NCBI RefSeq assembly: GCF_047675955.1
Contig: NC_132912.1
Location: 21,054,500-21,118,499 of the forward strand
DNA length: 64,000 nucleotides
From: Chlorocebus sabaeus
Taxonomy: Eukaryota > Chordata > Mammalia > Primates > Cercopithecidae
Reading direction: 5' to 3'
The notes under the pieces were generated by a model. The model ran no database searches, was not told where the DNA came from, and saw nothing but the letters and a program-made list of their open reading frames with translations. The position numbers were made by a program, and so were the translations under genes. This document shows positions 36,482 through 48,440 of the stretch, piece after piece (the stretch's first letter is position 1; each line of letters opens with the position of its first letter).

Positions 36482-37099
36482 AACTGTCTATTACAGAAAT
36501 ATTTTCCTTCCAATTTTATTTAATTTTTGTATATTACTTCTTATTGGCGTAAAACCTCAATGGGCTAGAAAAATGGTCTCTCTGGAATACCTCATTGATG
36601 ATGAGCTTTAGCATCCTCCAGGAAACCAAAGTGAAAATGAGAGGTTACTGAAGAGCATAGGATTTGGATGACCTTGAGAGACCAAATGAAGGGGGAGGAA
36701 GACTAGGTAATATCTAAGGTCCTTTCCAGCTCTAAGTTCTAGATAATTCAACCTTATAAACTGCTACTATCTCATAACAGAGCATACCGTTCTTTACAAT
36801 CTATCTTTGGTTTCACCAGGTAGAGTCTCTCTTTTGCCTGGACATCATTAGATACGTGCCAATAAATTCTTATTTTCTGATTTTACTTTTTCTGTATTCC
36901 CACAGAAACTATCTGACTTCTGTTGGCAACTTTTTTTTACCTTTTCTCAATTCAGTAATCTTTCATAATATCATCGTCACAACCACATTTTAAACACATT
37001 AAAATCAATTCTCACAGCCAACATGTAAAATCCCTATATTATTTCCCTCTTTTTACAGGTCAGAAAATTCAAAGACATTAAATATTCTTGGAGGCAATA
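36482..37099. other. 618-bp spacer of inverted duplication
   Basis: Unique sequence with a possible antisense MIR in its right part (about 36955-37098: 'ttatttccctctttttacaggtcagaaaattc'). No gene. Confidence 0.7.
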
Positions 37100-37454
37100 C
37101 ACTTTGCCTCTAAGTGGCCTTCCTCTCTCCGCATTAGAGAAGAGAGATGCAGAAACACAGCCTTTGCCTGCAAAGAAGCGGATGTCACTGCAGTATGGGG
37201 AGAAGCACGAGAACAATGAACCAGCAGTAAAGCAGAATAAAGAAAGTGAGGAACGGGGGCAGGGTGGGCGGTTGGCTTAATTTGACTACATAGATTCAAA
37301 GGGCTTTTGAAGATCGTGGCATCTGACAGGTGTTTTCCAGGAATGAAAAGATTTCAATAAATAGATGGGTGGGAGAGCAACAGTAGAAGGAAAGTTATGA
37401 AAATCACACAGATGACATTCTAGGCTCTGGAGTGATGTGGTATCTCATCCTATG
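37100..37454 (-). repeat. Right arm of 355-bp inverted duplication
   Basis: Reverse complement of 36127-36481. It starts CACTTTGCCTCTAAGTGG and ends CATCCTATG. The abrupt start may cut the antisense MIR in the spacer, hinting that this is the inserted copy. Confidence 0.95.
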
Positions 37455-37963
37455 TAGAATGCAGAAAAAGTCATGAAGCCATTTGGCTGTAGGGGCTGTG
37501 CTCTCTCTCTCCAGTACACAGCACTGTTTCCTATGTTAAAAAAAAATAACGCTTCAGAATCCCTGAGTCTTACACATCCTGTTTCACTGACTTTCATCCT
37601 TTTGCCTATTGACTTTGCACCTAGATTTGGCCTCCATCTATTATGAACACTCCACCCAGCCATGTATGTATGGAATATACAGAATATCCTTCTTCTTTAG
37701 AAGAAATTATATGCCCCTGAAACCCAGTCAGGATGAAAAAAGAAGAAAGAGAATAAAGCACCATCCCTGATGTCTGGAGTTAGGAAAAAAACACATACAC
37801 CTCAACCTCAACCTGACTATGACCCCATCATACTCCTTACACAAAAAGCCAATCAGGGCTTCGTCAGGATTTATATTCAGAGATCACATTTTTTATTGTA
37901 ATTCTCATTTGTAATCCCTCCTTTTATTTTCTGTATGATTTAAAAGACAAATGCATAAAAATT
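37455..37963. other. Unique intronic sequence
   Basis: No gene or named repeat recognised. Confidence 0.5.
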
Positions 37964-37979
37964 AGAAATCAATGTTAAT

Positions 37980-38284
37980 GGCCGGGCGCGGTGGCTCAAG
38001 CCTGTAATCCCAGCACTTTGGGAGGTCGAGACGGGCGGATCAAGAGGTCAGGAGATCGAGACCATCCTGGCTAACACGGTGAAACCCCGTCTCTACTAAA
38101 AAGTACAAAAAACTAGCCGGGGGAGGTGGCGGGCGCCTGTAGTCCCAGCTACTCGGGAGGCTGAGGCAGGAGAATGAGGTAAACCCGGGAGGCGGAGCTT
38201 GCAGTGAGCCGAGATTGCGCCACTCCACTCCAGCCTGGGTGACAGAGCGAGACTCTGTCTCAAAACAAAAAAAAAAAAGAAAAA
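37980..38284 (+). repeat. AluY-like, full-length, young, with perfect 16-bp TSD
   Basis: GGCCGGGCGCGGTGGCTCA start, 'gagaccatcctggctaacac' and 'gcggagcttgcagtgag' are AluY features, and many CpGs remain. AGAAATCAATGTTAAT flanks it at 37964-37979 and 38285-38300. It is the least diverged Alu in the window. Confidence 0.97.
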
Positions 38285-38344
38285 AGAAATCAATGTTAAT
38301 GAGTACATAATGTGTAAAGATGTAATTTGTGATACCAATGAGCT

Positions 38345-38840
38345 AAAGGGAGTAGAGATGTAAAGCAGTAGGGATTTTGTATGTGGTTGAAGTTAGGTTG
38401 ATATGAATTCACAACAGATAGTTATAGTTTAGGATGCTCTATGTCATCCTCGTGGTACCCCCAAAGAAAATATCTACATAATATACATAAAAGAAAATGA
38501 AAAGAGAATCAAAGTGTGACACTACAAGTAATCAACTAAACACAAAGGAAGAAAGCAATAAATGAGGCACAAAAAAATCTATGACACATGGAAAACAAGT
38601 AACAAAATGAACAAATTAAGTCGTTCCCTAACAATAATCACTTTAAGTATAAATGGATTAAATTCCCCAATGAAAAGACACAGATTGGTAGGATAATTTT
38701 CTTAAATGTCCTAACTATACGTTATCTACAGGAGACTCTGTTTGTAAAACCACTTTATTGAGATATGATTGAATCTTAAAAAGCTGTACATATTCAATGT
38801 ATACAACTCAATGATCACATTTGTTCGTTAAGTATTTAAT
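38345..38840 (+). mobile_element. L1M fragment, sense (around ORF2 start)
   Basis: 'gtatgtggttgaagttaggttgatatg', 'aaagtgtgacactac' and 'aagtataaatggattaaattcccc' match the L1 sequence at the start of ORF2. The last 100 bp ('ccactttattgagatatgattg') is a different L1M-type piece. Confidence 0.75.
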
Positions 38841-38861
38841 TTAATTGAAAACTTCCCCTAT

Positions 38862-38975
38862 GAGGGTATGGTGGTACGCTGACCCATAGTCCCAGCTACT
38901 CGGGAAGCTGAAACAAGAGAATCACTTGAGGCCAGGAGTTTGAAACCAGCCTGGACAACACAACAAGGCCAAAAG
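38862..38975 (+). repeat. Alu monomer fragment, sense
   Basis: 'tagtcccagctactcggg', 'gaatcacttgaggccagg' and 'gaaaccagcctggacaac'. Only about 115 bp is present, so it is an old monomer (FLAM/FRAM) or a truncated Alu. Confidence 0.8.
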
Positions 38976-39900
38976 GAGAGCAGAGAAGGGGAGAGGAGAG
39001 GAGACATTCACATGGTTCAAAATAAAGACATATTTTTTAAAGACATATGATAAAAAGTTTAAAAAAAAAAAAACTTTACATATCAGATAAGAAGGAAAAT
39101 GACACCTATGGCACCAAGTAGTGTTTGTGCTTTTCCCTTCAGAAGGAAATGCAAGTTGCAATGAGCTGTCACCCTCCATAAGGAGTGGTTCTGAGGATGG
39201 ATGGTCAGGCTCAGTTGTCAGCAGATGTCATTTTATGAGTCAACACCGGGAAGAGAGAGCAAACGACCTCAAAAGTTTCACAGAAAATGATGACGCAGGT
39301 TCAAGTCTGCATTTTGCTAAAAGAAACTAAGCTTTCCACCTCAATTCTCCAACCACTTCACAATTTTTCTGCAGTAGAATGATAGGCAGCTAACAATAAG
39401 ACTCCAGAGAGCCTGGCAGCAAAAGACACCCAGAGCCTAATCCAGCCTTGATCAGGATCCTCAAAGCCCACACAGTTCAAAGTCAGTGTAACAGGGGACT
39501 CACCCCTGCCTTTCATGTGGAAACTCAGTCACCATCTGACTGTCACCTATTGGTCATCTGGATATAGAAGCTCTTTGTATATAGAGCAAAGTCTGTAGCG
39601 ATGTTAAAACCAAGATTGAATGGCATGATCTTGAAAGAGCACAGATAATCCAGTGAAATCACCAACATTCAGGAACAACAGTGCCACTCCAGGCCTCAGA
39701 ATGGGATTTTACAGACCAGGTTGTCTCCAGCCGTGGTCTGTAGAAATGCCACCTCCTTGAACCCTGGGAGGGCCACCAGTACTGCGTACAGACAGAAAAT
39801 GCTCAGCCCCAACCTGCTGTCACCTAGTCCTACTGATGGTCCCACCAAAGACCTGGGGTTCACATAAATAATTCGCTGACATACTATTATATGGAAAGAG
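38976..39900. other. Unique intronic sequence
   Basis: It contains an A13-type run near 39060. No gene or named repeat recognised. Confidence 0.5.
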
Positions 39901-39904
39901 CATG

Positions 39905-40150
39905 TTCTAGGGTTTGACACCACAGTAGGGTGACTATAGTCAACAACAATATATTGTATATTTCAAAACAGCTAGAAGAGAAGATGTTCCCAATGCATAG
40001 AAACGATGTTTGAGGTGACAGCCTAACACCTTGATTTGATCACTATACATTGTATGTATGTATCAAAATATCACATGCCCCATAAATATGTACAAATATT
40101 ATATCACAATAAATGAAAATAAATAAATACATAAATTTTTTAAATTTAAA
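39905..40150 (+). mobile_element. L1 3'-end fragment (L1MA-like), sense
   Basis: 'cagtagggtgactatagtcaac', 'tatttcaaaacagctagaag' and 'ccccataaatatgtacaaat', then an A/T tail. Confidence 0.9.
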
Positions 40151-40706
40151 AAAAATCACTGACAACGTTCTTTCCCCCCTACAATCTTGAGCAGATACAA
40201 TGTAAGATTCGTAGTTTGGAGACTTTTCGGGAGAAAAGAGGGTGTTAATTAAGTGACGTTAAGCAGACTTCTTGGCTATAATCCCACTTCCCACTCTTTT
40301 AAAATCCTGGCTTTCTAGATGCTCTCTGTGTGTCCCCGCATACTCATCCATACTCACAAGAGTCTGAAAGGAAACAGGCAAAAATATTATCTATGATTAT
40401 TTCTGAAGGATGGGAATTTCAGGCAGTTTCTTCTTCTTTATTGCTTTATGTTGTTTAAAACATTTATAATGAGTATCAGTAGTTAAAGAAAAAGATAACA
40501 AAGCTGTTTTCATTTTTCAAGTACAAAAATAAGCCTACTCATTGGATTCTTTATAAGCCTCATCCAGTGGTCCCTTATAGTAATAATCCCCAAGAAAAGT
40601 TATGAAAATCAAGGCCTTAGCATTTCATTTTTAAGGTGTGGCCTGAAACTTGAGCTAAACCAACATGAAGCGTTGTGTGTGAGTGTGATAAAGTGGGATT
40701 TAAGAT
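40151..40706. other. Unique intronic sequence
   Basis: No gene or named repeat recognised. Confidence 0.5.
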
Positions 40707-40716
40707 GTATGCCTAG

Positions 40717-41017
40717 GGCCAGGCACGGTGGCTCAAACCTGTAATCCCAGCACTTTAGGAGGCTGAGGCAGGCAGATCACTTGAGGTCAAGAGTTCGACA
40801 CTAGCCTGGACAACACGGTGAAGCCCAGTCACTACTAAAAATACAAGAATTAGCCAGGCGTGGTGGCGCGCGCCTGTAATCCCAGCTACTCAAGAGGCTG
40901 AGGCAGGAGAATCACTGGAACCTGGGAGGCGGAGGTTGCAGGGAGCCAAGATTGTGCCACTGCATTCCAGCCTGGGCGACAAAGCAAGACTCCATCTCAA
41001 AACAAAAAACAAAAAGA
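40717..41017 (+). repeat. Alu, full-length, sense, with TSD
   Basis: It starts GGCCAGGCACGGTGGCTCAA. GTATGCCTA flanks it at 40707-40715 and 41018-41026. Confidence 0.96.
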
Positions 41018-41026
41018 GTATGCCTA

Positions 41027-42495
41027 AAACACTCAGGATATCAGGGCAAAATGGACAAAATAGGAGAAAAATTGAAATTTTTGCAAAAATATTTTTTCAA
41101 ATAAAATGTTTAATGACTCATCAAATCATAAAATAGTGCTGTGACAAATGAACTAGAAACAGTAGAAAGGTGGTTTGGGGTCCACGTATATTTTCTCTTT
41201 TTTATGGTGTTTTCTGTTCTCTGTTTATTGTTATTGTTATCACTACTATTAACAAGAAAAACAAAAAGTGCTAGTTAAGGTAGAGCCAGGCCAAATCTAT
41301 TTAATGGCTATTTTTCCCAGTTGGTTGTGGGGTTTATAGGTGACTAGCTGGCATTGTCCAGAACGTTCCAAGTCAACCGTTTGCCCCAGGCACTGCCGTG
41401 TCACACTGATCTGTCCAGCCTTGCACTTGAGCAGCTATACTGCTCCTCGGACAGGCATCGCGGCATTGTTTTTGTTTGTTTTTCTGACTCAAGAACAAGA
41501 TTCTTCTGTTTTCTTTGAAATGTGAGAGACTCAAATAAGTTTTTCTAAGCCCTTTTCAATTCATAGTTTACATGTAAATTCTCTTGGATACAGATGAAAG
41601 GAAAGACCACAGCACAAACATATTTTTTCCAAACTGTTCTAAGAATTTTGAAAAACTTATGAAAATGCCAGGCTCTGCCTGAGGTCCCTATTAATGTCAT
41701 TCAATTAAATTTTATTTTATTGAAACTCTGCATTAAAAGAAATATACGACTTGGCATTGACTCTGAGGCATACAGTACAATTATAGTATTCAAAAATGCC
41801 CAAATTTTTCAATTTCATGAAACTTAAGAGTTAATTACCCAGGCACTGCAAGATAAGTGCTAATATAAACACAAAGACAGTTTTCAATGTCTTAGTATTA
41901 CTTTATAAAATAAAGTTGTTTTTAAAGCATTCTTACTTCTGGGCAGAACTGATGCAAGTTCTGTTTCTGTTGAGAGGGAGATGAACTTCTACCCTGAAGA
42001 AGAAAATGTATCCAGATAGTTTCAAAACCAACATAGTTCATTATATCTGGGGGAGTTGTTCGTACTGAGAGTTCTTTTAAGCTTCTGCTATTAAAAAGTT
42101 TTACAACCATATGCTTTCTTAATTTTATCAGAAGCATTGTAACAAGTTATAACCTTGAGCTAGGACTATGAAATTGGAAAAAGTCCAAGCAAATCTTTTA
42201 AAATCTATAATTTCAGGGAAAGTATTTACAGTTCTAAGTACTGGGAAGAATTCTCTGAGACTTCAAGAGACATTATAAAGAGAGAAATATTCAGCAAGCA
42301 AGAAATTTCTAAATCAGCTCATTCATGCACCCAAAAGGAAACAGGGCTGCAGGTAGAGGGTCTGTGGCGTCAAAGCCACGGATCTTTTAACTTTGGTGTC
42401 AACGCTGTATTGACACACAAAGATCAGGGCACCAAATGATCGTGTGACAGAAATGAAAACCCACCCACCTGTTCTGCTACTTTAAGGTTACCATT
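41027..42495. other. Unique intronic sequence
   Basis: No gene or named repeat recognised. Confidence 0.5.
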
Positions 42496-42499
42496 CTGC

Positions 42500-42680
42500 A
42501 GGTAACCACATTCTGGCTCTATCACCCGCTAGCTATGTCACTTGGGGATGTTATTTAACCTTTATGTCTCAGTTCTGTCATCCCTACAATGGCAATAATA
42601 ACAATGTGTACCTCACAGAATTGAACTAATATCTGTAAAGTGTTGAACATGTCTGGCACAAAGTCTGTGTTAGATAAACT
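42500..42680 (+). repeat. MIR SINE, sense
   Basis: 'ttctggctctatcacccgctagctatgtcacttgg', 'ttaacctttatgtctcag' and 'acaatggcaataataac' follow MIR order. Confidence 0.85.
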
Positions 42681-43430
42681 GCAATTTACACAACTCCTGC
42701 CACCCAACTCCGTGGCAAGACTGTAGTGCAGATAAACCGGCCAAATTAGCATCGAGTGTAGCCACCATGCCGATGAGGGCGTTCAGGGGGCTCCCGCGTG
42801 AGAATGAAAAGAAATGATCCAGAATGACTCCAAAGGGATGCACCACAGCTAAGCACACATTAAAATCAGCCGGAGTATCTTGGCTCTGGGCTGCCCTGAG
42901 GCTACACAGGCAAATGCTTTGTTTGTCCTGAGGCTTAGTTGTCTCTGGGTGGTTCATCCCAACGCAGACCAGTGAACTATATTTAGAGTCCTGCCTTAAC
43001 ATTAGAGTGGAGTGAAATAGAAAGAGCAACTTGTACTTCCTGAGCTCTGACACAGGCTAGACCCTAGGTCGGATGTCTCTGCATCATGATGTAGGATGAT
43101 TATCTGCTTTTAACAGTAGAGGATATTTTGCCATCATGAAGCTATTACGTTTTGCAAGGTAGGAGGAGGTTATAGAACTCACACCCAGATCCCTGATGGC
43201 AATTTATGGGTTTTCTCCTACCCAGTCCTCTCTCTTGTTCATAAAACCTAATATAGAGTACTTCAAAGAGAATGGGGAAACTTATCGATTCTTTAATTCC
43301 ACCAAATATTGAATCAGACAATCAGGCATTACTAAATTTGCACAAAGTTCACTGTTAAAAGCTGGACCTGCAAAGAGAGATAGAGTAACTGTCCTCCCAG
43401 AACTTTAAAAGCAGTAGGAAAAGGTTTTGG
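42681..43430. other. Unique intronic sequence
   Basis: A 127-codon minus-strand frame (42670-43053) has no recognisable domain or splice context. A possible degraded antisense MIR lies near 43030-43200. Confidence 0.45.
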
Positions 43431-43985
43431 AGCAGGAATCAGTATATGCGGCTGGTGGGAGGATAATTTTAGTACAACCATTTTGAAACACAAAATGGCA
43501 TCACATCCTGGAAATGCTGAACATGAACAGAGAACGAGCCAATCCACTCCTAGGTATATCTTCTAGACTCGGAACTCTTGCACACGTACACCTATACTGC
43601 CATGTCAAAAGAACTGGATATATTCCAAACTGGAATATTACACAACAGTGAAATTGACAGCAGTGAGGGATTGCAACATTAAAGCTATATGGATGCATCT
43701 CAGAAGCAAAATACCGTGAGAAAGAAAGCAAGCCACAAAATCATCCACATGCAGATAAACTATAAAATAAAGCAAGGAAATGATAACCACAAAATTCAGG
43801 ATGGTGGTTCATCCCGGAGGGAGGAGGTATGGTCAGGGAGGGCTCCATGCAGTACTGCTAATCTCTTTCTTAAGCTCAGAGCCAAAGACAAAACTGCTTG
43901 TTTTATGATTCTTTAAACTGTGCATTCAATTTAAAGTTTTTTGCATATATGATATATTTATTAAATAAAGTACTTTTTTAAAAAA
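43430..43985 (+). mobile_element. L1M 3' region, sense, old
   Basis: 'cactcctaggtatatcttc', 'tggaatattacacaacag', 'tatggatgcatctcag' and 'aaattcaggatggtgg' are L1M 3' landmarks. It ends in 'aaataaagtactttttt'. Confidence 0.8.
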
Positions 43986-44495
43986 CAAGTAGAAAAGATC
44001 AAGTTTACTCCATTAAATGCCAAAAGCAAAATAGTCATATATACCAGTGGTCACAAAATAAGATAAAACAAGTGGTTAAGCTGAGATTTCTGGGTGCTTA
44101 TGCCCCAGATCTCGTGCTGGGCTTTCACATCTAAAATCTTATTTAAAATAACACAGATGTTATATGGAGTTTCAGAGAAAAGGGAGATGACACCTGGTTG
44201 GGAGAACAACTTCCTGGGAAGGGCTGCTCTTTGACTTTGGTGGTAAGGCAGAGTAATGTGTGTAAATAGTATTAATAGCAGGGAGATGCAGCATCTCAGG
44301 TAAAGCAAGATGTGGAACAGGGGCATCAAAGAGATCTTGCACATATCAAAGAAACACCAAGCAACACTGAGAAAAACCATTTGGGACCTTTTTCTTAACT
44401 CTGTGTCACCAGAAGTCAAGGTTACTACAAACCAGTTTTCAAATCTGAAATTCTGTCAAGAATCTGAATGATCCCTAATAGCCAATGAAATTCCT
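43986..44495. other. Unique intronic sequence
   Basis: It includes a 122-codon minus-strand frame (44051-44419), hydrophobic but without resemblance to any family. Confidence 0.45.
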
Positions 44496-44499
44496 TTTT

Positions 44500-44776
44500 T
44501 TTAAAAAATTTTTTTCTTTTTTTTTTTTGAGACAGGGTCTGGCTCTGTCGCCCAGGCTGGAGTGCAGTGAACTTGGCTCACTGCAACTTCTGCCTCCCAG
44601 CTTCCTAAACAGCTGGGACTACAGGAGGGCGCCACCACATCCAGCTAATTTTTGTATTTTTTGTGTATTTTTTATAGAGGCAGAATTTTGCCGTATTGCC
44701 CAGGCTGGTCTCAAACTCCTGAGCTCAAGCCGTCAGCCTACCTTGGTCTCCCAAAGTGAGCCACTGCGTCTGGCCC
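44500..44776 (-). repeat. Alu, antisense
   Basis: Poly-T, 'gagacagggtctggctctgtcgc', and a 3' boundary at 'gccactgcgtctggcc'. A small deletion removes part of the segment after 'ttctgcctccc'. Confidence 0.94.
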
Positions 44777-47330
44777 TGATCTGTTAATTTATTCATAACT
44801 TAACATGACATGAAAGGATATTTAAAGCTAGACTTATTTTTGCATCTCCAATTTCATCAGTAAATCATATAATCTTGAACACCAGCTTACTCCACCATCA
44901 AAAGGGAAAGTTCTGACTTTCCATCTACTTTTTCTGAGAGAGACATCACTTTGAAAACAGAGCAAACTTCAAGTCATTTTTACAGCCAATTGCAATCAAC
45001 TCAGCGTGTTTTCTCAGAAATACTACTTATAACTGCTACTATCAATGTGAATAACATTCATCCCAGGGGGTTATGGAATGTAGCTACCAGTGCCATTGTT
45101 CGTCGGGTCTTTCCATTTTGGTCAGGAGCCAGGGTTCGTTCAGACATGCTAGCCATGTGTCCTTGCATTCTGCCTGCAGTCCTGAGTGTAGCATTCTCCC
45201 TGACCCAGCAGAGCGTAGAGATAATCCTTTCTTGCTCTTCTGGACTTTTGGAAGGTGCTTTAAACTAAACTTGGCATTAAACAATTCTATTAGGTCAACT
45301 TTCACTGCAAGTTTTAAATTAAGCAAACAAAAAAAATTTCAAACACACACAAAACAGCTTCAATTTCTTATAAATATAAAGCTTTAAAATATAGAGAAAA
45401 AAAGGAAAGAAAAAGAACAAGTTGAAAATCTATAAGCCAAAACCCACTTTGGAAACAACGACAGTGTAGGTAAAGTTTTATAGAGCGTTAAAAAAACTAA
45501 CAACCTGTAAAAAAATCAACATTATTTAATGGCATGTTTATCAAATGCAACATTAAATACAAAATCGTCTCAGTCATGAATCTCAAGCCAAACTTTCCTA
45601 AAAGTTCCCAATTATAATATCAGAGTTGCATGTCAAGGTTTACAATTTCAAGGGAACTTAAAGACAATTCAAATATCCTTTAAATTACTGCTGAACTGTA
45701 AGTTGGTCTATATATAATTTAGTTCATTTCAGAACCAATTCTGAAATGAATCACGTTCATTTCCTTAACTATAGGTACAAAACATTTAGACCAGGATTCA
45801 GATGTGCTGAGTATTAGGCTTGGCTCCTACCAGTTGTGTAAAGCTGAGCAGGTAAAATGTTCTAAGTCTTGATTTTCTTTTTTGATCTGCCTATATATTG
45901 GGTGTTTGTGAGGATAAAACAGATGGGTATAAAAGTAATTAAATATTAAAATGTGAAATATTATAATACATGTTATTATAAATGATTTAAAAGATTACAT
46001 ATTCAACAGGCTTCACTATCACTTTCCCCCCATTTATCAAACTTACTATTCACCACCACCCCCAGCAGTCGGGGTGAAGCCCCCCTCCCTTGTGCAGCCT
46101 GAGCAGCCTGCACCTGCATCTATCATTGCTCTTATTATGTTGTATGAATTACAGATGCTATTTTCTGGATACCATTCCACCAACCCAGGCATTCCATATG
46201 GTCTGCACCACCTGGGCTGGGCATAGGCACTCTATCTGTTAGATGCTGAGTGAAGGTTCCAGGATGAAAATGTTAACATTGACATTAACAGATGGGCAAT
46301 TAACAACATCCCAGAACACTAAAGGGCGAGTCTCATTCCAAATTTCCTTAGATATGTTCAGAGAAACCAGGGAAATAACTTTCTAGTATTAAAAGGCACT
46401 TCAAATCCTTTGTGACTACTTCAAATGGGAGCAAGGGGAATGCCCTCTTGAATACACAACCTTAATAATCTTATACTTTCTACCACATAAAGCAAAATCA
46501 ATATTCTTAAATTAATTTTAACTGCTAGAAAAGCATAATGTTCTGTGTTAGCCAAACATTTGTTCACACCAAGTTATTTTACTAAAACTCAGGTTAGTTG
46601 CTGCGTTGATTGAAACTCTTTCCGTTGTCTCAACTTTTTTCAGTCCTGTAACATTAGGAAAATCAAAATCAATTTTAACTGACTTGAGAAAGAAAGTATG
46701 GCCATCTTGTTAACTGTAAATTTTAGAATTAAAGGTTATCTTACAGTGATAATGCCAATCTACAGCTCCAATTTATAAGGAACAAAATAAAGTCATAAGA
46801 TGGCCAGACACTCCAAACTGGGGATTCTTCTTTGGGAAGGTTTCAGTGAAAATACTAAGTCATATTTTAAGGAAACTTGATATACAAAAATTTGATACAA
46901 TAGCATTAAGGTATTGGGACATTAATTTGTTATACAGCCTTTGGGTTCTGCCAAATACAAATATTTTAAGTCCCTGTGATACTCTCTTCACTCTGCTAGG
47001 GTTTAATGCCCAGTCATCTAAAACTAGCACCTGGAGATGCAGCCAGATCTCCCAGGCAATGATGAAGAGGTGCTTCTAAATGACAGAAATTATAGTTTAA
47101 AAAGACAGTACAGCTGATTAAGCCTCTCAGAGTAAAGGAGAGATGGAGAGCCAACACTCCCCATAGCACATCTCCCTATAATACGTGCAGTCACATTCCA
47201 TCTCAACTCATTCTTCATATACATTAGGCAGTATCATCATTCAAAACAAAAGAGGGGATTTCATTTTCAGCTAATAGGGTAAAAGTCATCACGAGGCACA
47301 GAATTTTAGAGAATCCTAGAGATTACCTGG
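44777..47330. other. Mostly unique intronic sequence
   Basis: No gene recognised. A weak sense MIR (about 45785-45950, 'ctcctaccagttgtgtaaagc', 'tgaggataaaac') is the only repeat suspected. Confidence 0.5.
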
Positions 47331-47332
47331 AA

Positions 47333-47383
47333 CAGTGGTTCTCAAACTTGAACGTGTATCAGAATCGCCTGGAGGGCTTGTTA
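47333..47383 (+). repeat. MER5-type DNA transposon end
   Basis: 'cagtggttctcaaacttgaacgtg' followed by 'agaatcgcctggagggcttg' is the terminal sequence of MER5A/B (hAT-Charlie). Confidence 0.8.
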
Positions 47384-47469
47384 AACCAGCCATATTCTGC
47401 AAAGCTATTAGATCATACACGCTCTTGCCTACTCAAAGACATCATTCTAGAAACTCTCTCCTTTTCCTG

Positions 47470-47884
47470 TAATATTTTCCCCCCTACTGGCTCATATATT
47501 TAAAAATGGTTTTATTTATCTCATTTTTTAAAAAATCCCCTCAAACACTGGTTTCCCCTCTGCCACCTCCCATTTTTCTCTTGCCCTGTATGCAAAACTC
47601 TTCAAAAACCTCTCTATGCTTGCCTTCTCCTCTGTTTCCATTCTCTCTTCCATTTCAATCTAATTCTCATCCTTATCACTAAGCTGAAACCACTCACTGC
47701 AAGGGTGATCATAACCTCCGCATTGCTCAATGCAACCATCAATCTTTTGTTCTCATCCTATTTGCTCAGTCAGCAGCACCTGACTCAGCTTATCCATCCT
47801 TCCTGCCTAAAGCACACTCTTCACTTCGTTTCTAGAGTGTCATGCTACTTTGGTTCTCCTATCAGCCTTACTGGCTGTTAAGGG
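47470..47884 (+). repeat. L2 LINE fossil, reverse-transcriptase region, sense
   Basis: In one frame the stretch near 47750-47800 reads like the L2/CR1 RT motif (VLILFAQSAAPDSAYPS against a consensus of the form VLILLDLSAAFDTVDHS). Flanking 'tgcaaaactcttcaaaaacc' and 'ctttggttctcctatcagcc' fit L2. Inactive. Confidence 0.75.
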
Positions 47885-48050
47885 TTCAATGGTGTCCCCA
47901 AGAAAGATTTGTTGAAATCCTAACACCAGGTGCCTGGGAACATGATCTTATTTGGAAATAAGGTCTTTGCAAATTTAACCTAGCTAAAAAGAGGTCATTA
48001 GGGTGGGCCTTAATCCAATACAACTGTTGTCATCATAAAAAGGGGAGCAT
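47885..48050 (+). mobile_element. MLT1-like MaLR LTR fragment, sense
   Basis: 'aatggtgtccccaagaaag', 'gatcttatttggaaataagg' and 'attagggtgggccttaatcc' match the 5' half of an MLT-type LTR. It is cut by the AT-rich tract. Confidence 0.75.
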
Positions 48051-48059
48051 GTCCCCTTT

Positions 48060-48440
48060 TTTATAGATGATATATAACACATGTTCTTATATGTATTATA
48101 TCTATCATGATATATATCTTATATCATATATTATTATATACCATATATAGAGATGTGATATATTATATATTGTGATATATTACATATTATGTGATATGTA
48201 ATATATTACATATATGAATCAGATTTATATATTATATTGTGTATAGTATATATCATATATTACATGATCTATGATATATCATATTATATCATATATTATA
48301 TATCACATATTACATAATATATTTTTTATATATAGTATTGTCTCTATATATATAGTATTGTCTCTCTCTATATATATAGTGAGTGATATATGTAAGAGTG
48401 ATTTTGCTACAGAGGAGACCTGCTATATATATATATAGCA
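48060..48440. repeat. AT-rich tract (TATATC/TA-rich) with self-complementary blocks
   Basis: It is dominated by TATA, ATATC and TATTA motifs, many palindromic, and can form cruciforms. It contains a non-AT island at 48394-48422 (see the 29-bp duplication). Confidence 0.95.
48394..48422 (+). repeat. 29-bp direct duplication, copy A (inside AT tract)
   Basis: AAGAGTGATTTTGCTACAGA followed by 9 more bases is identical to 49791-49819. It sits inside AT repeat and looks like a templated insertion. Confidence 0.95.

Noticed and set aside
36282..37299. Matching 66- and 73-codon frames as two related small genes
   Set aside because: They are the same non-coding stretch seen in the two arms of the inverted duplication; neither has a plausible transcript structure.
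42670..43053. 127-codon minus-strand frame
   Set aside because: No family resemblance, no splice sites at useful places, and no codon features beyond chance for a window this size.
44051..44419. 122-codon hydrophobic minus-strand frame
   Set aside because: Hydrophobicity reflects T-rich codons; no signal or motif supports a gene.
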